DNA of 64,000 nucleotides from Stutzerimonas stutzeri (lineage in GTDB: Bacteria; Pseudomonadota; Gammaproteobacteria; Pseudomonadales; Pseudomonadaceae), in the NCBI RefSeq assembly GCF_024448715.1, contig NZ_JAMOHZ010000003.1, forward strand, positions 310,001 through 374,000, written 5' to 3'. A program made the translations under genes and the position numbers. Below are positions 27,046 to 35,168 of this stretch, piece after piece. The notes beneath the pieces were generated by a model. The model was not told where the DNA came from, made no database searches, and saw nothing but the letters and a program-made list of their open reading frames with translations. The number at the start of each line of letters is the position of its first letter. The first letter of the stretch is position 1.

Positions 27046-28092
27046 TCAGAGACGTTCAGGTTCGCATGTCGCGCCGGTTTGAGCGGCGCGCTCGATCGCC
27101 TCTACCAGCGCCAGGGTCCGGCCGGCATCGGCCGCGTCGATCAAGGGTGCAGCTTCGCCGCGAACCACTGCGAGAAAGTGGTCGAACTGACGGCTCAAGG
27201 CATTGCCCGCCGGTATCGGCTCACTGTGACGCAACAAGGGCTGGTGCCAGCCGTCACCCGGTTGTGCGTATTGCCAACGCTGCAGCTGCGGCAGGCTGAG
27301 CGCGCCGTGGGTTCCGGCGAGCAAATAGCAGGGCTGGTCTAACTGGCGGGGGTAAACAGGATTTTCTCCGGAGTCGAGCTCCCAACTCCAGGGGGCCGCG
27401 ACCGCATCCGAAGCGGTCAGGCTGCCCACGGCGCCGTTTTCGAAACGCAGAATCACCGCAGCGCTGTCTTCGTTGTCGAAACCGCGTACGCCGTTATCGA
27501 GAAACGCCTGCACCTGGCGCACTTCGCCACATAAGTACCGCAGCAGATCCAGATCGTGAATCAGATTGGTCAGCAGCAACCCCGCGCCCGGCCCACGTCG
27601 CCACGGCGCATCGAAATAACTGTCGGGCTTTTGTAACTGCCACATCGCAGTGACGGTCGTCAGCCGGCCCAGCGCCTGTTCATCAAGTAGTTGGCGAGCC
27701 CGCACGATCAAGGGGTTGTGCCGCCGATGATGGCCGACCAGTACCGGAACCCGGGTTCGCTCACAGGCGTCGACAAGCTGGCGTACCTGCGCCAAGTCAG
27801 TGGCCACAGGTTTCTCCAGCAGTACCGGGATGCCTCGCTCCACGCATTTCAAGGCAGTCGTCACGTGCAGCGCGTTGGGGTTAGCGACGATGACCGCATC
27901 GGGTCTGACCCGCTCAAGCAGCGCATCCGGATCGGCGAAGCAGGCCACGCCTAATCCAGCCGCCAACGCTTCGGTCTCCGGGCCGGGGTCGGCAATGGCG
28001 CAAAGTCGGGCTGCCGATGACCGTGCGATCACTTCGATGTGCTGGCGACCCATGACACCCGCGCCGACCAGCGCAATTTGCAAATTGTCCAA
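27046..28092 (-). CDS. Gfo/Idh/MocA-family NAD(P)-dependent oxidoreductase
   Basis: This 348-residue enzyme has an N-terminal Rossmann fold (ALVGAGVMGRQHIEVIAR near residues 7-24, ADPGPETEALA) and the family's catalytic segment EKPVATD near residues 94-100. The C-terminal beta-sheet domain binds the substrate. Family members oxidise sugars, inositols and related polyols. It forms an operon with the downstream TIM-barrel gene. An IclR-type palindrome (28120) and a PcaR-like box (28221) lie upstream. The position inside the quinate island suggests a cyclitol-like or hydroaromatic substrate, but this is inference. Confidence 0.85.
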   Translation of the reverse strand: MDNLQIALVGAGVMGRQHIEVIARSSAARLCAIADPGPETEALAAGLGVACFADPDALLERVRPDAVIVANPNALHVTTALKCVERGIPVLLEKPVATDLAQVRQLVDACERTRVPVLVGHHRRHNPLIVRARQLLDEQALGRLTTVTAMWQLQKPDSYFDAPWRRGPGAGLLLTNLIHDLDLLRYLCGEVRQVQAFLDNGVRGFDNEDSAAVILRFENGAVGSLTASDAVAAPWSWELDSGENPVYPRQLDQPCYLLAGTHGALSLPQLQRWQYAQPGDGWHQPLLRHSEPIPAGNALSRQFDHFLAVVRGEAAPLIDAADAGRTLALVEAIERAAQTGATCEPERL

Positions 28093-28119
28093 GCTGCATC
28101 TCCAGGCGAATTCTAATTC

Positions 28120-28134
28120 CGGAACAGAGTTCCA
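28120..28134. promoter_or_regulatory. IclR-type operator upstream of the Gfo/Idh gene
   Basis: CGGAACAGAGTTCCA is an inverted repeat GGAAC-N3-GTTCC. It shares the same arms and spacing with the site at 32896-32910. It is 28 bases before the start codon. The nearby IclR regulator is the likely binder. Confidence 0.6.
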
Positions 28135-28220
28135 TTTTAAAGCCTGTCGATATTTGAGGGTACGAGCGCACGTCGCGCAACGCGCAAGGCACCAGAATCT
28201 CGGTCAAACCGAACGAATTT

Positions 28221-28235
28221 GTGCGGTTATCGGAC
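28221..28235 (-). promoter_or_regulatory. PcaR-like box upstream of the Gfo/Idh gene
   Basis: On the reverse strand, GTCCGATAACCGCAC matches 13 of 15 positions of the P. putida PcaR site. It lies 129 bases upstream of the start. Confidence 0.55.
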
Positions 28236-28416
28236 ACAACCTTGCACACTTCCAAGCTCATTTAGCCATCAGCACGCGGCGGAGACGCCGCAGTGACCAT
28301 GCCTGGATCTTGGCGACGTGCTGAGTAGCGCAAGCGCTGAGGAAGAAACAGACCCGCCAGCTTTTTCGTTTGAAGACTGTCTCAGCCTGATCAGAATTCT
28401 GGCCTGCCCGGGCGCC

Positions 28417-29196
28417 TTAGGCGAAGAATTCGGATGCCTGGCTGGCGTCGGACAGTTCCTTGCTCGCGGCGATCAGCGCCGGTGCCAGCTCGTGAATACT
28501 CGCCTCGGGTAATCGCGCGCTGGGGCCGGCAATACTCAACACACCAAGCGGATGACCCTGCTGCGGATGGACAACCACAGCGGCCAGTGCTGACATCCCT
28601 ATCGCTGAACTCTCTATCACCCAGGCGTAACCCCGGGCGCGTGCCTGCACCAGGCGTTCCAGTAAGGCCTGATCGTCACGTGGCGCGTTGGGTCCGGTGA
28701 CGATATCGGCGCTCTCCGCATACTGCTGCCGTACGCGCTCCAACGCATCTTCATCGCTCATGCAGGCGAGCCAGGCCTGACCTGAGGCGGTGCAGAACAA
28801 TGGCGCTTCACGACCCATGTCCGGGTCGTAGCGCAGCCCCGAACGCGCGCCCTGCGATTTGGCGATCCAGGTCAACCGCCGCGGCTCCACCACGCCGAGA
28901 CGCACCAGTTCACCCGAGGTTTCGGCGAGACGATCGAGGATCGGCTGAACAACATCCGCACCGATGTGGGCCAGCTGTCGAAAGCCCAGCGCGATGAGGC
29001 GGGTCGACAGCCGATAGCGGCCGGTCATGTCGTCCTGCCGGACATAGCCGAGGCGTACGAGTTCGGCGAGCATGCGATGCGTCGCGCTCTTGGGAATGTT
29101 CAGACGATCAGCGAGAGTCTGCAGCGCCAAGCCTTCCCCAGCACCGGCCAGCTGTTCCAGCACACCCAGTGCTCTTTCGATCTGATTGCCCGCCAT
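28417..29196 (-). CDS. IclR-family transcriptional regulator
   Basis: This 259-residue protein has an N-terminal winged helix (ERALGVLEQLAGAGEGLALQ, then TLADRLNIPKSATHRMLAEL, about residues 7-47) and a C-terminal effector-binding domain with the typical FCTASGQAWLA and GYAWVIESSAIGMSALAAVV stretches. It is divergent from the TctBAC transporter. Two matching palindromes, TGGAAC-N3-GTTCCA, lie before the Gfo gene and the flavoprotein gene, so it probably controls both. It is a generic IclR rather than the longer PcaR. The ligand is not known. Confidence 0.9.
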   Translation of the reverse strand: MAGNQIERALGVLEQLAGAGEGLALQTLADRLNIPKSATHRMLAELVRLGYVRQDDMTGRYRLSTRLIALGFRQLAHIGADVVQPILDRLAETSGELVRLGVVEPRRLTWIAKSQGARSGLRYDPDMGREAPLFCTASGQAWLACMSDEDALERVRQQYAESADIVTGPNAPRDDQALLERLVQARARGYAWVIESSAIGMSALAAVVVHPQQGHPLGVLSIAGPSARLPEASIHELAPALIAASKELSDASQASEFFA

Positions 29197-29276
29197 GTGC
29201 AGTCACCTCCGCCTGAGAAGGCAGCGATTCTAGAAGACGGCAGCCGGATCGGGGAATCGACGCGTGTTGTCCAATA

Positions 29277-29296
29277 TGTTCTAACCAGTTAGTTTT
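29277..29296. promoter_or_regulatory. TAACC-type operator between IclR and tctB
   Basis: TGTTCTAACCAGTTAGTTTT contains the perfect palindrome CTAAC-CA-GTTAG. It is the best of the three related sites (21978, 26126, 29277). It could act on both divergent genes. Confidence 0.6.
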
Positions 29297-29297
29297 C

Positions 29298-29312
29298 GTG
29301 CGGTAATCGGCC
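29298..29312 (-). promoter_or_regulatory. Weak PcaR-like box upstream of tctB
   Basis: On the reverse strand, GGCCGATTACCGCAC matches 11 of 15 PcaR-site positions. It abuts the TAACC operator. It would be weak alone; the repeated pairing of both motifs in this island is what supports it. Confidence 0.4.
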
Positions 29313-29576
29313 AGATCAAATTGATTCGCTGTCGTGGTGCTCGCACTATTAGCCCACGACGAAGACGGGCCCGCCCTTCTCGACCACACCAACAATAAGA
29401 GTGCCCCTGCTATGAACCATCACGCATCGTTGGGTCGTGCGACGAGCCAGCCGCTGCAGCCGGACCACCTGACGGGGCCCCTGCGCAGCCTTTCTCCAGC
29501 ACAGTCGAACCCCTCCCGCTACCCTTCCGGCTCCAACAGCGCTGGGGCATCCCGCCTGTCCACGCAGGAGCAAGAC

Positions 29577-30044
29577 ATGAAAGAACCCAAGATTCGACTG
29601 GTCGGCGAGCTCGTTTTCGGTGTCGGCCTACTGGTGCTGAGCCTGGTCATCGGCTACCTGGCCTACGGCATCTCCGGCTTTTCCTCGATCAATTCCGCCG
29701 GCGCCTTCCCGCTCGGCATCAGCTTCATCATGGTTGCTTCGGCCCTCTGGTGCCTGGTCGAAGCGCTGGCCAAGAAACCTGCGGCTGTCCACGGGCTGGC
29801 CGCCCTGCGCCAGTTCTGCCGCGAGCATTTTCCAATCAGGATCGTGGTGTTTGTGGCCTTGACCGTCGCCTACCTGATCGCGATGGACTGGGTCAGCTTC
29901 TACGTCAGCACCTTCGTCTTTACGTCCGCCTGCATCTTTTACCTGCGCCGCGGCGGGCTGCTGCTCTCCGTTGGGGTCAGCGCCGCGATGCTGGCAATCA
30001 TCTACCTGATGTTCACGCTGGTCTTCAGCGTTTACCTGCCCTGA
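29577..30044 (+). CDS. tctB: Tripartite tricarboxylate transporter, small membrane subunit TctB
   Basis: This 155-residue small membrane subunit has four hydrophobic helices and the TctB pattern FPLGISFIMVASALWCLVEA. ATG 29577 is preceded by AGGAG at 6 bases; the open frame further upstream is leader. TctB works with TctA and a periplasmic binding protein as a secondary transporter of carboxylates. The order here is tctB-tctA-tctC. It is the first gene of the unit after a promoter with the TAACC and PcaR-like sites. Confidence 0.9.
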   Translation: MKEPKIRLVGELVFGVGLLVLSLVIGYLAYGISGFSSINSAGAFPLGISFIMVASALWCLVEALAKKPAAVHGLAALRQFCREHFPIRIVVFVALTVAYLIAMDWVSFYVSTFVFTSACIFYLRRGGLLLSVGVSAAMLAIIYLMFTLVFSVYLP

Positions 30045-30054
30045 GGCGAATGAC

Positions 30055-31563
30055 ATGACTGAAGCCCTTTCCTTCTTCACCATGGCCTGGTTCGACCCGA
30101 GTCTGCTGATGCTGACCGCGCTCGGAACCTTCGCCGGCATTTACATCGGCGCGATTCCTGGCCTGTCGGTGACCATGGCGGTATCGATCCTCGTCTCCTT
30201 CACCTTTGGCTGGGAGGTGAATAACGCACTGTCGCTGATCGTCGGCATCTATATCGGCGGTGTCTACGGCGGCTCACGCAGCGCCATCCTGCTGAACATC
30301 CCCGGCGCACCCTCCTCCGTGGCCACTGGCTTCGACGGTTATCCGCTGGCCAAGCGTGGCGAAGCCGGTCAGGCGATCGGCCTGAGCACCGTAATGTCGG
30401 TCATCGGCGGCTTGGTCGGCACGCTGCTGCTGGCCACCGCCGCACCGGTGATTGGCGATCTCGCGCTGAAGTTCGCCCCACGTGATTATTTTCTTGTCGC
30501 TGGCATCGGCCTGTTGCTGGTCGGCAGTCTGGCCAAGGGCTCGCTGGCCAAGGGCATATTTGCCGCGGCCTTGGGCGCCATTATCGGCATGGTGGGCATG
30601 GATCCGGTCACCGCAGAAGGTCGCTTCACCCTCGGCCAGATCGAACTCATGGGTGGCATCCACTACGTGGTAGTGATGATTGGCCTGTTCGGCGTCGCCG
30701 AAGCGTTTTCCATGATGCACACGCTGGACCAGGCGCCGGTCAAACAGAAGGTCGATAAGATCATTCCTTCGCTGGCCATGGTGTTGAAGTTTCTGCCGCT
30801 GTCGATCCGTACCTCGATCATCGGTGTGATCGTTGGGGTGCTACCTGGCTGTGGCGGTGACATCGCCGCGCTGATGGCGTACGACCATGCCAAGCGTAGC
30901 GTGAAGAACCCCACTCGCCCCTTTGGCGAAGGCGCCTACGAGGGTCTGGTCGCGCCTGAGTCCGCCAACAGTGCCGCAGTGGGTGGCGCCTACGTCCCGA
31001 TGCTGACACTTGGGATGCCGGGCGATGCAGTGACCGCGGTCATCATTGGTGCATTGGTGATCCACGGGCTGAACCCTGGCCCGATGCTGATGGTAGAGAA
31101 CCCGCACATCTTCTGGTTTACCGTGGGCAATCTAACGCTGGCAAATGTCTTTCTGCTGATCTTCGGTCTGATGGGCATCAAGCTGTTCGCCAAGATGGTA
31201 GAGATTCCCAAAGCAATTCTGGTCCCGCTGATTCTGGTGCTCTGCACCGTCGGCACCTATTCCATCAACAGCAGCATGACCGAGGTGTACTGGATGCTCG
31301 GTTTCGGTCTGGTGGGTTATTTCCTCAAGACCTTCGGCTTCCAAATGGGTCCGGTGATTCTCGGCGTGATCCTTGGCCCGTTGATGGACACCTCGTATCG
31401 CCAGGCGATGTCCTCGGTTGGCGACAACCCAACGGTCTTCCTCACCGAGCTATTCATCAACCCGCTGTCGCTGCTGCTGACAACAGGCCTGATCCTGATT
31501 CTTCTCGGCAACACTCCCCTGAAAGACCTGCTCAAGCGCCGCAAGGCAGCCACGCCGGTCTAA
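30055..31563 (+). CDS. tctA: Tripartite tricarboxylate transporter, large membrane subunit TctA
   Basis: This 502-residue, multi-helix permease has the TctA signature YIGAIPGLSVTMAVSILVSF near residues 31-50 and the mirror motif IGVIVGVLPGCGGDIAALMAY near residues 257-277. It forms the translocation path with TctB. It starts 10 bases after tctB and precedes tctC. The substrate is set mainly by TctC; quinate, shikimate or protocatechuate-like acids are plausible from context only. Confidence 0.93.
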   Translation: MTEALSFFTMAWFDPSLLMLTALGTFAGIYIGAIPGLSVTMAVSILVSFTFGWEVNNALSLIVGIYIGGVYGGSRSAILLNIPGAPSSVATGFDGYPLAKRGEAGQAIGLSTVMSVIGGLVGTLLLATAAPVIGDLALKFAPRDYFLVAGIGLLLVGSLAKGSLAKGIFAAALGAIIGMVGMDPVTAEGRFTLGQIELMGGIHYVVVMIGLFGVAEAFSMMHTLDQAPVKQKVDKIIPSLAMVLKFLPLSIRTSIIGVIVGVLPGCGGDIAALMAYDHAKRSVKNPTRPFGEGAYEGLVAPESANSAAVGGAYVPMLTLGMPGDAVTAVIIGALVIHGLNPGPMLMVENPHIFWFTVGNLTLANVFLLIFGLMGIKLFAKMVEIPKAILVPLILVLCTVGTYSINSSMTEVYWMLGFGLVGYFLKTFGFQMGPVILGVILGPLMDTSYRQAMSSVGDNPTVFLTELFINPLSLLLTTGLILILLGNTPLKDLLKRRKAATPV

Positions 31564-31601
31564 GACAACCACGCAAGAACAACAACAACGGAGTCACACC
31601 A

Positions 31602-32603
31602 ATGCTTAGAAAGCTCATCGCAAGTGTCACCCTCACCGCAGCGGCGGTCGCCATGACCTTGCCGGCGCACGCCGACTACCCAGAGCGCAATATCCAGGGC
31701 GTGGTGCCTTGGGGCGCCGGCGGCGCCACCGATATCGTCATGCGCAGCCTCACGCCGTATGTGGAAAAGGAACTGGGCGGCAAGATCATCATCAACAACC
31801 GCACCGGCGGTACCGGCGTGATCGGCAGCAACCATGTACTGCAGTCGCGCCCGGACGGCTATACCGTGCTGCTCGCAGCAGAGAACGCCCAGCTCTACCC
31901 TCTGCTGGGACTGGCGGACTTCGATTACGACGCCTTCGAAACGATCAACATCATTGGCCAGAACATCGCCGTAATCGCCGCACCGGCCGACAGCAAGTTC
32001 AACTCCATGGCCGACCTGCTCGCCGAAGCCAAGGCCAACCCGGGCACCCTGCGCATGGGTGTGACCGGTGCCGGCGGCCTGCCGGGCTCGGTCCACGCGA
32101 TGATTGAGGCAGTCGATGACCTGAAGGTTCGCGAAGTGTCCTTTGCCGGTGACGGCCCAGGCATCACTGCGATGCTGGGCAACCATATCGATTTCATGCC
32201 GCTGAGTCTGATCGCCGCGCGGGAGATGATCACCTCCGGCAAGATCAAGGGCCTGGCCGTCGTCTCCACAGAGGAGCTGCCGCAGCTGCCTGGCGTCGAG
32301 CCGATCACCAAGGCGCTACCAGAAATGGAAAGCTACCTGCCGTGGGGTCCGTTCTGGGGCGCATGGGTCCGCAAGGACACCCCCGACGACATCAAGAAGA
32401 AGCTCACCGAGGCCTATTCCAAAGCCGTAGGTAATGAAGAGTTTCAGAGCTTCATGAAGGGTCTCGGCGCACAGCCGCTCAACCTGAGCGGGGACGAGGC
32501 CAAGAAATTCCTCGATCGCTGGCAGTCGGTCACCACTTGGTCGCTGTACGAAGCTGGCGCCACCGAAGTGTCACCGGAAACCCTGGACATTCCCAAGCCG
32601 TGA
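31602..32603 (+). CDS. tctC: Tripartite tricarboxylate transporter binding protein TctC (Bug family)
   Basis: This 333-residue periplasmic receptor has a signal peptide (cut near residue 24, PAHA-DYPE) followed by the Bug-family opening IQGVVPWGAGGATDIVMR. GGAG lies 8 bases before ATG 31602. It captures an organic acid and hands it to TctAB. A strong terminator follows the stop. The high-affinity ligand is not predictable from sequence, but the flanking quinate/shikimate and pca genes point to a cyclic carboxylic acid. Confidence 0.92.
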   Translation: MLRKLIASVTLTAAAVAMTLPAHADYPERNIQGVVPWGAGGATDIVMRSLTPYVEKELGGKIIINNRTGGTGVIGSNHVLQSRPDGYTVLLAAENAQLYPLLGLADFDYDAFETINIIGQNIAVIAAPADSKFNSMADLLAEAKANPGTLRMGVTGAGGLPGSVHAMIEAVDDLKVREVSFAGDGPGITAMLGNHIDFMPLSLIAAREMITSGKIKGLAVVSTEELPQLPGVEPITKALPEMESYLPWGPFWGAWVRKDTPDDIKKKLTEAYSKAVGNEEFQSFMKGLGAQPLNLSGDEAKKFLDRWQSVTTWSLYEAGATEVSPETLDIPKP

Positions 32604-32608
32604 GTCAT

Positions 32609-32633
32609 AACCCCGGCGTCACGCGCCGGGGTT
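32609..32633 (+). terminator. Terminator of tctBAC
   Basis: The perfect 10-bp stem AACCCCGGCG / CGCCGGGGTT begins 6 bases past the tctC stop. The T run is short. Confidence 0.7.
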
Positions 32634-32895
32634 TCCTGCTCTCGTAAAGTTCCGCGTCCAGCGATGGGGGGCGTTCCGCTCGAGGAACTGGGTGTATCCC
32701 ATAACAGCGCGGCAAACCAAAGACCATACGCGTATATCAACCAAACGCCGGCTACGACGAGAACGTGCTGATCGTGCGATCCACGGTCAGTCTGCTCTAA
32801 CCGCAACGCCATTCGCTTCCAGCTTGCTCGTCGTCCGACGGAGCCTTTTGCCGCTGATGACATCGCCGGCATTTTTTATGTCCGGGCTTTAACAC

Positions 32896-32910
32896 TGGAA
32901 CATCGTTCCA
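32896..32910. promoter_or_regulatory. IclR-type operator upstream of the flavoprotein gene
   Basis: TGGAACATCGTTCCA is a perfect inverted repeat, TGGAAC-N3-GTTCCA. It has the same arms as the site before the Gfo gene. It lies 17 bases before the start codon region. Confidence 0.65.
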
Positions 32911-32927
32911 ATCTCAGGAGTATTTTT

Positions 32928-34640
32928 ATGCCGTTGCCCCATGATCACATTGACTGCGATCTGCTCGTGATCGGCTCAGGTGCTGCCGGGCTTTCGGCTG
33001 CGGTTACCGGTGCGTGGCACGGCCTCAAGGTCGTCGTTGTGGAGAAGGACAGCACGCTCGGTGGCGCGACCGCCTGGTCCGGCGGCTGGATGTGGGCACC
33101 GGGTAATCCGCTGGCCCGCCGCGCCGGCATACATGAAGACCCGCAACAGCCACGCACCTACTTGCGCAACGAACTTGGCGAACGTTACGACGCCGAACGG
33201 ATCGACGCATTTCTCGATGCCTGCGGCCCGATGGTGGCGTTCTTCGAGACCCATACGCGACTGCAATTCACCGATGGCAACGGCATCCCCGACATTCACG
33301 GCGACGTACCCGGTGCCGCCACGCAGGGCCATCAGGTCATCGCTGCGCCTTATGACGGCCGCGAACTTGGTGCGCTGATCCACCGGCTGCGCCCGACCAT
33401 GCGCGAAACCTCGTTCATGGGCATGCCGATCATGGCCGGGCCGGATCTCGCCGCGTTCCTCAATATGACCCGCTCGCCCAGCGCCGCCTGGCATGTTGCT
33501 CGACGCTTCAGCCGGCATCTGCTGGATCTGGCCCGTCACGGTCGAGCGATGCAGCTGGTCAATGGCGTAGCGCTGGTGGCGCGGCTGGTGCGTTCCGCCG
33601 ATGAATTGGGCGTACGGTTGCTGACCGATGCCGCGGCCAGCCAATTGCTCTATGCGGACGGTCGCGTCACAGGTGCTCAGGTGATGACTGATAAGGGCGA
33701 GTTGCGCATCCATGCAAAGGCTGTGGTACTCGCAGCCGGCGGTTTTCCCAATGACGTTGAGCGACGCAAAGCACTGTTTCCGCGCCACCCAGGCAAGGAC
33801 GATCATCTAGCGTTGCCGCCTATCAGTTGCAACGGCGACGGCATTCGTTTGGGCGAAGCGGTTGGCGGCCAGCTGGAAACCGACCTGGCGTCGCCGGTGG
33901 CCTGGGCTCCGGTGTCGCGCGTACCCCATCGTGACGGCAGCGTCGGGCATTTCCCGCACATCATCGACCGCGCCAAACCTGGCGTCATCGGCGTGCTGGC
34001 CAGCGGCAAACGCTTCGTCAACGAAGCCGATGGTTATTACGATTACGTCGCGGCCATGCTAAAGGCAGTGCCCGGCGAACAGCCGGTCGCGTCCTGGCTG
34101 ATCTGCGACCATCGTACCCAGCGCCGTTACGGGCTGGGCTACGCTCGGCCATTCCCGGTGCCGCTGGGGCCGATTCTGCGCTGCGGCTATCTCAAGCGTG
34201 GACAGACTTTGGAAGCGTTGGCGAGCGCCTGCGGTATCGATCCAGCCGGGCTGGCAAGCACCGTCGAGGAGTACAACCGTCACGCGCGCAACGGCGAAGA
34301 TCCCGCCTTCGGACGCGGATCGACCGCCTACAACCGCAAGATGGGCGCCCCATTGCACAACGGACCGAACCCCTGCGTGGCACCCATCGAACACGGTCCC
34401 TTCTATGCGGTGAAGGTCGAGCCGGGCAGCTTCGGCACCTTCGCCGGGTTGCGCACCAACGGGCACGCACAAGTGCTGAATACGCACGGCGAACCGATTC
34501 CGGGTCTGTATGCCGCCGGCACCGACATGGCCAGCATCATGGGCGGGCATTACCCATCCGGCGGCATTAACCTTGGCCCGGCGATGACCTTCGGCTACGT
34601 TGCCGCGCGGCATGCGGCAGGAGTTAGCGAGTACGAGTGA
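32928..34640 (+). CDS. FAD-dependent dehydrogenase (fumarate reductase / ketosteroid dehydrogenase type)
   Basis: This 570-residue flavoprotein has an N-terminal FAD-binding fold with VIGSGAAGLSAAV near residues 15-27, VVVVEKDSTLGGATAWSGG near 41-59, and a C-terminal FAD segment GLYAAGTDMASIMGGHYPSG then GINLGPAMTFGYVAARHAAG. It belongs to the group containing 3-ketosteroid delta-1-dehydrogenase and urocanate or fumarate reductases, which add or remove ring or chain double bonds. AGGAG precedes ATG 32928. With an IclR operator upstream and pca genes beside it, it may desaturate a cyclohexane or cyclohexene carboxylate toward an aromatic ring; this is inference. Confidence 0.88.
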   Translation: MPLPHDHIDCDLLVIGSGAAGLSAAVTGAWHGLKVVVVEKDSTLGGATAWSGGWMWAPGNPLARRAGIHEDPQQPRTYLRNELGERYDAERIDAFLDACGPMVAFFETHTRLQFTDGNGIPDIHGDVPGAATQGHQVIAAPYDGRELGALIHRLRPTMRETSFMGMPIMAGPDLAAFLNMTRSPSAAWHVARRFSRHLLDLARHGRAMQLVNGVALVARLVRSADELGVRLLTDAAASQLLYADGRVTGAQVMTDKGELRIHAKAVVLAAGGFPNDVERRKALFPRHPGKDDHLALPPISCNGDGIRLGEAVGGQLETDLASPVAWAPVSRVPHRDGSVGHFPHIIDRAKPGVIGVLASGKRFVNEADGYYDYVAAMLKAVPGEQPVASWLICDHRTQRRYGLGYARPFPVPLGPILRCGYLKRGQTLEALASACGIDPAGLASTVEEYNRHARNGEDPAFGRGSTAYNRKMGAPLHNGPNPCVAPIEHGPFYAVKVEPGSFGTFAGLRTNGHAQVLNTHGEPIPGLYAAGTDMASIMGGHYPSGGINLGPAMTFGYVAARHAAGVSEYE

Positions 34641-34703
34641 TTGCACATCGAAAGGTGACCGACGACGAGCTGGATACGGGGACTATTCCCGCATCCGATT
34701 GGA

Positions 34704-35111
34704 TTACTGCCCCTGCAGCGACTCCACGCCCATCTCGTCATAAACCTCTTCGGCCAGGTGGAAGGTGGCATTGGCTGCCGGAATGCCGCAGTAGATGGCG
34801 CTTTGCAGCAATACTTCCTTGATCTCGTCTCGAGTCACGCCGTTGTTCTTGGCTGCACGCAAATGCAGCTTCAGCTCTCCTTCGCGGTTCATGCCAATCA
34901 GCATGGCTATGGTCACCAGGCTACGGGTATGCCGCGGCAGGCCGGGTCGGGTCCAGATATCACCCCAGGCATGGCGGGTGATCATTTCCTGAAACTCTTC
35001 GTTGAACGGCGTGATGTTTTTTAGGCTGCGCTCTACGTGTGCATCGCCCAGTACCGCGCGACGCACCTGCATACCGGCTTCGTAGCGTTCTTTCTCATCC
35101 ATCGTGTTCAC
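34704..35111 (-). CDS. pcaC: 4-Carboxymuconolactone decarboxylase PcaC
   Basis: PcaC decarboxylates gamma-carboxymuconolactone to beta-ketoadipate enol-lactone in protocatechuate degradation. The 135-residue protein is all helical and matches the family: RYEAGMQVRRAVLGDAHVERS near the N-terminus, WGDIWTRPGLPRHTRSLVTIA near residues 50-70, and the active-site region RAAKNNGVTRDEIKEVLLQS followed by AIYCGIPAANATF. It is the last gene of the leftward pcaH-G-zapE-AEC-B-C unit, 57 bases after pcaB. It converges on the flavoprotein gene. Confidence 0.94.
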   Translation of the reverse strand: MNTMDEKERYEAGMQVRRAVLGDAHVERSLKNITPFNEEFQEMITRHAWGDIWTRPGLPRHTRSLVTIAMLIGMNREGELKLHLRAAKNNGVTRDEIKEVLLQSAIYCGIPAANATFHLAEEVYDEMGVESLQGQ

Positions 35112-35168
35112 TCCCGTGTTGGTGATTGTTCAGGACTGCCCGCATACAGCCGCGGGTAAAAAGCAAAA

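Larger units (their letters stand above)
28093..28416. other. Promoter region of the Gfo/TIM operon, downstream of the IclR gene
   Basis: Both flanking genes read leftward. The 324 bases hold an IclR-type palindrome (28120-28134), a PcaR-like box (28221-28235) and a GCGGCG/CGCCGC hairpin at 28276-28291 that may end the IclR transcript. No gene is seen. Confidence 0.5.
29197..29576. other. Divergent IclR / tctB promoter region and leader
   Basis: The 380 bases hold a TAACC-type operator at 29277-29296 and a weak PcaR-like box at 29298-29312. A leader of about 250 bases follows, with no recognised RNA structure, before the tctB ribosome site AGGAG at 29566-29570. Confidence 0.45.
32604..32927. 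other. Intergenic region between tctC and the flavoprotein gene
   Basis: The 324 bases contain the tctC terminator at the left end and the IclR-type operator at 32896-32910 near the right end. The middle shows no supported gene. Confidence 0.5.

Noticed and set aside
28417..29196. IclR gene as PcaR itself
   Set aside because: PcaR is longer and usually sits with pcaK or pcaF; this one has its own distinct palindromes, so I left it unnamed.
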